DNA of 36,305 bases. Origin: Prevotellaceae bacterium. Lineage in GTDB: Bacteria; Bacteroidota; Bacteroidia; Bacteroidales; Bacteroidaceae. The position numbers and the translations under genes are program-made. Of this stretch, positions 30,621-36,305 are shown piece after piece; the first letter of the stretch is position 1; each line of letters starts with the position of its first letter. The DNA lies in assembly GCA_022763905.1 (NCBI GenBank), contig JALERS010000082.1, positions 1-36,305 on the forward strand. The letters run 5' to 3'. The notes beneath the pieces were generated by a model. The model ran no database searches. It saw only the letters and a list, made by a program, of their open reading frames with translations, and was not told the origin of the DNA.

Positions 30621-31454
30621 ATGTCAACCTACGAAAAGATTACAGAAAAAGCTTCTTTATATAATGATTTGGAAAAGAAGCCCATAGCAGAAATCCTCAC
30701 AGATATCAACAGAGAAGACCATCGTATAGCAGATGCCGTCGAAAAGATTCTTCCTCACATCACATCATTTGTAGAACAGGCACTTCCCCGTATCAAGAAA
30801 GGTGGTCGTCTCTTCTATTTGGGAGCAGGTACAAGTGGACGACTAGGTGTACTGGATGCTTCTGAGATTCCTCCCACATTCGGTATGCCACCTACAGTAA
30901 TCATCGGTTTTATTGCCGGTGGAGACACTGCTCTGCGCAATCCTGTGGAAAAAGCGGAAGACGATGAAGAAGCCGGATGGAAAGAGCTACTGGCTCGAGG
31001 AATCAATGCAAACGATGCTATCATCGGTATTGCCGCATCAGGAACAACCCCCTACGTCATTGGTGCGTTGCGTCATGGAAAAGAAAATGGAATACTGACA
31101 GGATGTATTACTAGCAATCCCGGTGCCCCTGTCACAGAAGTATGTGATGTTCCTATGGTCACTGTAGTTGGACCTGAATATGTTACTGGAAGTTCCAGAA
31201 TGAAGAGCGGTACAGCCCAAAAACTAGTACTGAACATGATTTCCACCTCTTTAATGATTAAGTTGGGAAGAGTCAAGGGCAACAAAATGGTAAATATGCA
31301 ACTCACCAACAAGAAACTGGTAGACAGAGGCACACGCATGGTTGTAGAAGAGCTGAACATTCCTTATGATGAAGCCAAGGAACTATTGCTCAGAAATGGT
31401 TCAGCCAAGAAAGCTATTGATGCATTTAGAGAAAACAGCCATGAGAACAATTGA
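30621..31454 (+). CDS. murQ: N-acetylmuramic acid 6-phosphate etherase
   Basis: Cleaves the lactyl ether of MurNAc-6-phosphate to give GlcNAc-6-phosphate and D-lactate in the cytosol, the committing step of MurNAc catabolism. 277 residues, one SIS domain: LGAGTSGRLGVLDASEIPPTFG (~72-93, in parts) binds the sugar phosphate and contains a catalytic-position Glu. A second acidic patch is KAEDDEEAG, with IAASGTTPYVIGAL and GSSRMKSGTAQKLVLNM later. It is slightly shorter than the ~298-residue E. coli enzyme at the C-terminus. The MurNAc kinase that must precede it is not in this window. The 3' end overlaps the next gene by 14 nt. Confidence 0.96.
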   Translation: MSTYEKITEKASLYNDLEKKPIAEILTDINREDHRIADAVEKILPHITSFVEQALPRIKKGGRLFYLGAGTSGRLGVLDASEIPPTFGMPPTVIIGFIAGGDTALRNPVEKAEDDEEAGWKELLARGINANDAIIGIAASGTTPYVIGALRHGKENGILTGCITSNPGAPVTEVCDVPMVTVVGPEYVTGSSRMKSGTAQKLVLNMISTSLMIKLGRVKGNKMVNMQLTNKKLVDRGTRMVVEELNIPYDEAKELLLRNGSAKKAIDAFRENSHENN

Positions 31455-33249
31455 CAAGACCTGCATTTTGGTTCTGCTATTCTTTGCTTTCGCTTTCTCC
31501 ATAGTCTACTCCCAAAAACTTCCGCGTGTAATGCCGGAACAAGTGGGGCTGGATAGCAAACATTTGTTATATGCAGACAGCGCATTGGAAGCTGAGATAA
31601 CCAAAGGACATATTCCCGGTGCTGTTCTGGCAGTAGTACGCCATGGCAAAATGGCTTATCTGAAAGCCTATGGCAACAGAAGCGTATATCCCCAAAAAGA
31701 GGAGATGACAACCGAAACCATCTTCGACCTTGCATCCTGTTCCAAGCCTGTCGGCACAGCCACCAGTATCATGCAATTGCTTGACCGTGGACATATTCGT
31801 CTTCTTGATGCCGTGGCCAATCATATTCCACAATTCAAGAACTGGAAACATGGTACACGCCAAGAAGAAACTATCCGTCTCATCCATTTGCTGACACACA
31901 CATCAGGACTGCCTGCATACGGACCGACACAATCTCTTGCAGAAAAGTATGGTTCGCCCAATCCAGAAGGCCTCATGGAATATATTGCTACCTGCAAACG
32001 TGATACCGCCCCCCAAAAAAGAATGAGATATAGTTGTCTCAATTTCATTACCCTTCAGCATGTTATCGAAGCCATTAGCCAACAATCCCTGAAGGATTAC
32101 ACTGCAAGCCACATCTTCCGACCTTTGGGCATGATTCATACCAGCTATCAGCCAGTTGACAGTTTGCTGCCTATAATTGCACCTACAGAAAAACAGAAGG
32201 ACGGAAGTGTATTGAGAGGAAAAGTACACGATCCTCTAGCCCGTATCATGAACGGAGGCATTTCAGGCAACGCCGGTCTGTTTTCTTCTGCTGAAGATCT
32301 AGCTATCTACATTTCCATGTTGCTCAATGGAGGTGAGTGGAACGGACAACAAATTCTATCCCCTGCTGCCGTTAAAGCTATGACAACCATACCCTACGGA
32401 TATGAACAATTTGGTCGTTCCTTAGGTTGGGATCTCCATTCCCCCTATTCTTCCTGTAATGGTGACTTGCTCAGCAACAAGACTTTTGGGCATACAGGAT
32501 ATACAGGTACATCTATTGTAGTTGACCCCGAAGCCGACCTTGGTATCATTCTCCTCATCAATGCTGTGCATCCAGAAGACAAATATAGCACGGTAAGATT
32601 GCGTTCTGTCATTTCCAACATAGTTGCTGCCAGCATCAAGAAACATCCAAGAATCTATTCTGACTATTACTACAAGCGAATGACTGAATTCAACAAACAG
32701 CCTAACATCACCACTAAAGACATTGTCATGTTAGGCAATAGTCTGACAGAAGGTGGTGGCGACTGGGGGAAAAGACTTGGCCGGAAACATGTCATCAACC
32801 GAGGAATCATCGGTGATGAAACCTTGGGCATCTATGACCGACTGGGATCCATCTTGGAAGGGCATCCTTCCTGCATCTGCCTTCTGACTGGAATCAACGA
32901 CGTATCCCACAACGCCACCAAAGACAGTATTGTCCAAAACATCCGTATGGTAATTCAGCGTATACGTACCCATTCTCCATCTACTCGGATCATTCTACAG
33001 ACGCTCTTACCCATCAATGAATCAACAGGACGCTATTCCCGTTTGAAGGGAAAGACAGACATGGTACCACGCATCAACAAGGATTTGAAGAGATTAGCCG
33101 TAGAAGAGCGTATTGAGTGTCTTGACCTGTTCCCTCTATTCAAGGAAAACAATTCCAATTCAATGAGGATAGAACTCACCTCTGACGGTCTTCATCTCAA
33201 GGAAGAAGGATATAAAATCTGGACCAAAGCTTTGAAAAAAATCCTATAG
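31441..33249 (+). CDS. Exported beta-lactamase-fold serine hydrolase fused to SGNH hydrolase
   Basis: 602 residues from the ATG at 31441, signal peptide 1-24 (ending VYSQ). Residues ~45-400 are a class C beta-lactamase/PBP-like domain: Ser99-x-x-Lys102 (SCSK), Tyr197-Ser-Cys-Leu-Asn201 in place of the YSxxN motif, and His351-Thr-Gly. Residues ~425-602 are an SGNH/GDSL esterase: LGNSLTEGG (Ser434), GINDV and SDGLHL with Asp and His. The N-terminal half resembles Bacillus AmiE, a MurNAc-peptide amidase encoded beside murQ. The SGNH half may deacetylate a sugar. The longer frame from 31366 is rejected because it lies inside murQ and would bury the signal peptide. Confidence 0.88.
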   Translation: MRTIDKTCILVLLFFAFAFSIVYSQKLPRVMPEQVGLDSKHLLYADSALEAEITKGHIPGAVLAVVRHGKMAYLKAYGNRSVYPQKEEMTTETIFDLASCSKPVGTATSIMQLLDRGHIRLLDAVANHIPQFKNWKHGTRQEETIRLIHLLTHTSGLPAYGPTQSLAEKYGSPNPEGLMEYIATCKRDTAPQKRMRYSCLNFITLQHVIEAISQQSLKDYTASHIFRPLGMIHTSYQPVDSLLPIIAPTEKQKDGSVLRGKVHDPLARIMNGGISGNAGLFSSAEDLAIYISMLLNGGEWNGQQILSPAAVKAMTTIPYGYEQFGRSLGWDLHSPYSSCNGDLLSNKTFGHTGYTGTSIVVDPEADLGIILLINAVHPEDKYSTVRLRSVISNIVAASIKKHPRIYSDYYYKRMTEFNKQPNITTKDIVMLGNSLTEGGGDWGKRLGRKHVINRGIIGDETLGIYDRLGSILEGHPSCICLLTGINDVSHNATKDSIVQNIRMVIQRIRTHSPSTRIILQTLLPINESTGRYSRLKGKTDMVPRINKDLKRLAVEERIECLDLFPLFKENNSNSMRIELTSDGLHLKEEGYKIWTKALKKIL

Positions 33250-33254
33250 ACTAC

Positions 33255-35981
33255 ATGAATGAATCTGCTCCAACAAAGAGATTTGTCTTCTTCTTTCTCC
33301 TATTAATGGGCATGTACCACGCATCAGCCCAACTGCGAGTAACCCAACTGCGAGTGGAACACATGTCTCATCCTTCTGTACTTGATGTTGCCCATCCTCG
33401 TTTTTCCTGGATTAATGTCCCAGTCTCTGCCGATGCCCGAAGTGAAAGGCAAACAGCATGGCAAATACAAGTCAGCACATCTCGAGAAGCACTTCTTCAA
33501 GGAGAATGCGATACATGGGATTCCGGCAAGCGAAAAGGAAGCGAATCATCTCTCGTCAGCTATGAAGGAACTGAACTGACAAGTGGACAAGACTATTGGT
33601 ATCGTATCCGAGTTTGGAATAAGAAAGGACATGTTTCTGCATGGAGCGAACCCTCCCATTGGAGTATGGGAATCCTAGATGCTCACGAATGGAAAGCACA
33701 ATGGATTGCATCAGATGTGGATGAAATGGCTCCTCTTTTCAGAAAAGCCTTTTCCATAGATAAGGTTGTTAAAAGAGCAAAAGTCTTCATCTCTGGATTG
33801 GGTTATTTTGAATTGTATACCAACGGGCACCGCATAGGTAATGACTTTCTAGTACCTAATTTTACCAACTATACCGAACGTCCGCATCTTAAAAACTGTG
33901 GTATAGCCTTAGATGGAAATTTCCGTAACCATCGTGTATTGTATCTATCATACGATATCACTTCATACCTTCAAAAAGGTGAAAATGTCATAGGGGTTGT
34001 TTTGGGAAATGGATTCTATGACTGTACCTACACGTGGGTAGCTAGATTCGGAAAGCCATGTCTTATCTGCCAAATGCATATCGATTATGAAGACGGAAGC
34101 AAAGCCGTCATCACTTCTGATACCACCTGGCAGACTGCTTCTTCTCCATTGATAAAAAATGGTCCCTATATCGGTGAAGTCTATGATGCCCACAAAGAAA
34201 TTACCGATTGGTCAACACCCCATTGCAAGGATGGAATATGGACAAACGCTCAGGTTGCCACTGCTCCAAGTGGAAAGTTGACAGCTCAATCGTCTCCTTC
34301 AGACAAAATTACCGAAACACTGCCTCCCCTTTCATTAATACAAAGGCCTGATGGTAGTTACGAAGTAGATTTTGGCAAAGAAATATCCGGTTGGGTGCGT
34401 ATGAAGGGAATCACAGGGAAAGACGGAGACACACTGGACGTGAAATACCTATGCGAGTCTCCATTAGGAGTCCATCGTTACATATTCAAGGACAGCCTAC
34501 CTGTTAACTATGCCCCCCGTTTCACTTGGTACGTATTCAGCAAAGCAATCATATCTGGGCTGGACCATCTGGAGAAGTCACAGATTCAGGCAGAAGCCGT
34601 CAATACAGACGTACCCATCTGTTCCCAATTTTCCTGTAGCAATTCCCTTATCAATACCATCCATGAAATATGGCAACGCTCCCAACTGGACAACATGCAT
34701 GGATGTATTGCCAGTGACTGTCCACACAGGGAGCGCTCCCCCTACACAGGAGACGGTCAGGCGGCTTGTGCCATGGTAATGTATGATTTCGATGCTGCAG
34801 CATTCTACCAGAAATGGATTAGGGATATCCATGATGTCCAAGACACTCTCAGCGGATATGTTCCCAATGGAGCACCATGGCAACCAGGATGCGGCGGAGG
34901 GGTGGCCTGGGGAGCTGCCATGAATATCATGCCATGGGAATTCTACTTGCATTATGGAGACAGAACAATGCTTGAGAACAATTACGAAGCCATGTGCATG
35001 CAAGTAGCATATATGAAGAAATGGCTCACCCCAGAAGGGACAATGCTACAACAGAAGAGTAATCCCAATTCTTCTACACCCAATACCTGGCTGAACTTGG
35101 GAGACTGGTCACCGGCCTTCGGATTCCCTTCCACAGAACTCGTTCATACATTCTACCTGTGGTTGAGTATGGACTGTACCTCCCGCGCAGCTGACATCTT
35201 GGGTAAAAAGGATGAAGCCATCTCTTATAGGAAACAAGCAGATGATGTAAAAAATGCTTTCCACAAAAAATTCTACAACAACCTAACACATTCTTACGGA
35301 GACTATGGAAGCAACATTTATGCCTTGCGAATGGGAGTACCCCAAGATGTATATACTCAAGTGGTACAGGCATTAAGAGAAGAAATAACCATTAAGTACA
35401 ACAATCATATCAATACAGGATTTCTTGCTGCCCGCTACTTTTTTGAGGTCTTGGCTGACAACGGGATGGCCGACATTGCGGTAAAAGTACTTAACCAAAC
35501 TGATTTTCCTAGTTTCGGATATTGGATACAACAAGGTGCAACAGTCACTTGGGAGCAATGGGATGGAAAGAATTCCCGTAATCACCCCATGTTCGGAGGC
35601 AGCTTGGTATGGCTTTACAGCCACTTGGCAGGTATACGACTGGACGAGCAACAACCCGCATTCAAACATTTTGACATCAATCCTGTATTCGTACCATCTG
35701 TTTCACGAGTAAGCAGTACTATACGTTCTCCTTATGGCATAGTACGTTCTCAGATTCAACAGCATGCTGATACCATCACCTATGAGATGGAAGTTCCTGT
35801 AGGCTGTGTTGCCACTGTCCATTTCCCCACCTCCAACATCTCCTATATTACAGAAAGCGGACGTTCTCTAAAGAAATCCAAAGGTGTGACTTATCGAAAG
35901 CCCAAGCAAAATGGAAACGTAACCGCAGATGTACAACAAGGGAAATACATTTTTTCCATAATCAACGGAAAAATCAAATGA
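33255..35981 (+). CDS. Alpha-L-rhamnosidase (GH78)
   Basis: 908 residues, signal peptide 1-26 (ending ASAQ). The GH78 order is visible: an N-terminal Ig-like region (FSWINVP, DTWDSGK, YWYRIRVWN), the rhamnose-binding/N domain (VFISGLGYFELYTNGHRIG, VIGVVLGNGFYD), then the (alpha/alpha)6 catalytic domain. The motif SDCPHRERSPYTGDGQ near ~487 holds the acidic catalytic residues, WEQWDGKN near ~765 the second Glu, and FGGSLVWLY follows. It removes terminal alpha-linked rhamnose from a glycan. It starts 5 nt after the preceding stop and closes the operon. Just after the signal cleavage site the DNA carries a 15-bp in-frame duplication. Confidence 0.93.
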   Translation: MNESAPTKRFVFFFLLLMGMYHASAQLRVTQLRVEHMSHPSVLDVAHPRFSWINVPVSADARSERQTAWQIQVSTSREALLQGECDTWDSGKRKGSESSLVSYEGTELTSGQDYWYRIRVWNKKGHVSAWSEPSHWSMGILDAHEWKAQWIASDVDEMAPLFRKAFSIDKVVKRAKVFISGLGYFELYTNGHRIGNDFLVPNFTNYTERPHLKNCGIALDGNFRNHRVLYLSYDITSYLQKGENVIGVVLGNGFYDCTYTWVARFGKPCLICQMHIDYEDGSKAVITSDTTWQTASSPLIKNGPYIGEVYDAHKEITDWSTPHCKDGIWTNAQVATAPSGKLTAQSSPSDKITETLPPLSLIQRPDGSYEVDFGKEISGWVRMKGITGKDGDTLDVKYLCESPLGVHRYIFKDSLPVNYAPRFTWYVFSKAIISGLDHLEKSQIQAEAVNTDVPICSQFSCSNSLINTIHEIWQRSQLDNMHGCIASDCPHRERSPYTGDGQAACAMVMYDFDAAAFYQKWIRDIHDVQDTLSGYVPNGAPWQPGCGGGVAWGAAMNIMPWEFYLHYGDRTMLENNYEAMCMQVAYMKKWLTPEGTMLQQKSNPNSSTPNTWLNLGDWSPAFGFPSTELVHTFYLWLSMDCTSRAADILGKKDEAISYRKQADDVKNAFHKKFYNNLTHSYGDYGSNIYALRMGVPQDVYTQVVQALREEITIKYNNHINTGFLAARYFFEVLADNGMADIAVKVLNQTDFPSFGYWIQQGATVTWEQWDGKNSRNHPMFGGSLVWLYSHLAGIRLDEQQPAFKHFDINPVFVPSVSRVSSTIRSPYGIVRSQIQQHADTITYEMEVPVGCVATVHFPTSNISYITESGRSLKKSKGVTYRKPKQNGNVTADVQQGKYIFSIINGKIK
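33328..33357 (+). repeat. 15-bp in-frame tandem duplication
   Basis: 33328-33342 and 33343-33357 share CCCAACTGCGAGT and differ only in the last two bases. The result is a doubled QLRV at the mature N-terminus of the rhamnosidase. It is probably a recent slippage event without effect on the catalytic domain. Confidence 0.85.
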
Positions 35982-36028
35982 TTTGTATATTTTTTTCATC
36001 GAATAATACACAAATGAAGAATATTTCC

Positions 36029-36036
36029 TATATTTG
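36029..36036 (+). promoter_or_regulatory. Promoter -7 element near window end
   Basis: TATATTTG matches TAnnTTTG. The predicted transcript start is near 36042. No -33 element is clear, and the surrounding AT-richness raises the chance of a coincidental match. Confidence 0.4.
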
Positions 36037-36041
36037 CAATC

Positions 36042-36240
36042 GAAAGACATAAATTCCTGTCCCAGCAAGGGAATATACAAATGTGACAATCCTCACCAAT
36101 TTTATTATCGGATACTAAAACTTCAATTAAGTTTTCACATATTAAAACAAGAACAATAAAAAAGCATACAGATACTCATTTTACAAACATTATTTTTTCT
36201 ACAGAAAAGGGCAACACGTTGTGAAACGAAGGCCCTTTTT
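36042..36240 (+). ncRNA. Candidate ~200-nt small RNA or attenuated leader
   Basis: A promoter-like element is followed, about 200 nt later and with no ORF between, by a strong Rho-independent terminator. That is the arrangement of an intergenic sRNA or of a leader that terminates before a gene beyond the window. A small stem TCCC/GGGA sits near the 5' end. No known RNA family was recognised. Confidence 0.3.
36205..36240 (+). terminator. Strong intrinsic terminator
   Basis: The stem AAAAGGGC (36205-36212) pairs with GCCCTTTT (36232-36239) around a 19-nt loop and is followed by TCTTTTG. The minus strand also ends in CCCTTTTC, so it may work in both directions. It could terminate read-through from the rhamnosidase operon or a transcript starting near 36042. 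Confidence 0.75.
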
Positions 36241-36305
36241 CTTTTGTCTCTTGTATATGGCAGATTCCCTATAGTAAGTACGTTTCACTACACAGTGTTG
36301 GGGTT

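Larger units (their letters stand above)
35982..36305. other. Terminal intergenic region with promoter-like and terminator signals
   Basis: No credible reading frame is present. It contains a TAnnTTTG element (36029-36036), a very AT-rich ~160-bp stretch with a small hairpin near 36055-36075, and a strong intrinsic terminator (36205-36240). The window ends before any following gene. Confidence 0.6.

Noticed and set aside
31366..31440. 25-residue extension of the beta-lactamase/SGNH protein
   Set aside because: It lies inside murQ and would place the clear signal peptide internally.

Overview
The window is ordinary chromosomal DNA of a Bacteroidales bacterium (Bacteroides/Phocaeicola/Prevotella-like). 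Three things support this. The gene order dnaN – DnaQ-like exonuclease – coaBC – PorD/DUF4835 – recN is the one I associate with this order. The promoters match the Bacteroidetes sigma-ABfr -7 element TAnnTTTG. Start codons generally lack Shine-Dalgarno sequences. I cannot fix the genus: there is no rRNA, tRNA, CRISPR array, intact insertion sequence or prophage here.

Layout. (1) 195-584 (-): a DUF3127 protein with an SSB-like acidic tail, divergent from the next operon. (2) 792-8167 (+): a tight replication/repair/cofactor operon, dnaN, exonuclease, coaBC, porD-like, recN, and a degenerate-protease/TPR exported protein. (3) 8168-9196: about 1 kb without a credible gene, with 22-bp tandem repeats and short degenerate motif copies. 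(4) 9197-12760 (-): nifJ (pyruvate:ferredoxin oxidoreductase), and 12883-14064 (-): an AAA_14/DUF4143-type ATPase with degraded motifs. (5) 14184-19147 (-): FAD-dependent oxidoreductase, sodium:solute symporter, trpS and trmO, apparently one transcription unit. (6) 19333-24182 (-): the complete set of proline genes acting from glutamate (proC, proB, proA) with an acyl-CoA ligase gene inserted between proC and proB. (7) 24840-35981 (+): a six-gene exported/envelope operon: metallophosphoesterase-PQQ propeller protein, amidase_3-like protein, DUF5009/NagX-like membrane protein, murQ, beta-lactamase-fold plus SGNH hydrolase, and a GH78 alpha-L-rhamnosidase. (8) 35982-36305: a promoter-like element and a strong intrinsic terminator with no ORF between them, possibly a small RNA or leader.

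The most coherent system is the operon at 24840-35981. Two different amidase-like folds, a COG4299 membrane protein and the MurNAc-6-phosphate etherase MurQ suggest release, import and catabolism of N-acetylmuramic acid from peptidoglycan fragments, comparable to murTKQ of Tannerella and murQ-amiE-nagZ of Bacillus. The MurNAc kinase that must act before MurQ is not in the window. The fused SGNH domain, the PQQ phosphoesterase and the rhamnosidase are unexpected companions. All functional statements come from reading motifs and recalling families; no database search was run.

Seven TAnnTTTG elements were used to choose start codons. They exclude the longest possible starts of dnaN and of the AAA ATPase.
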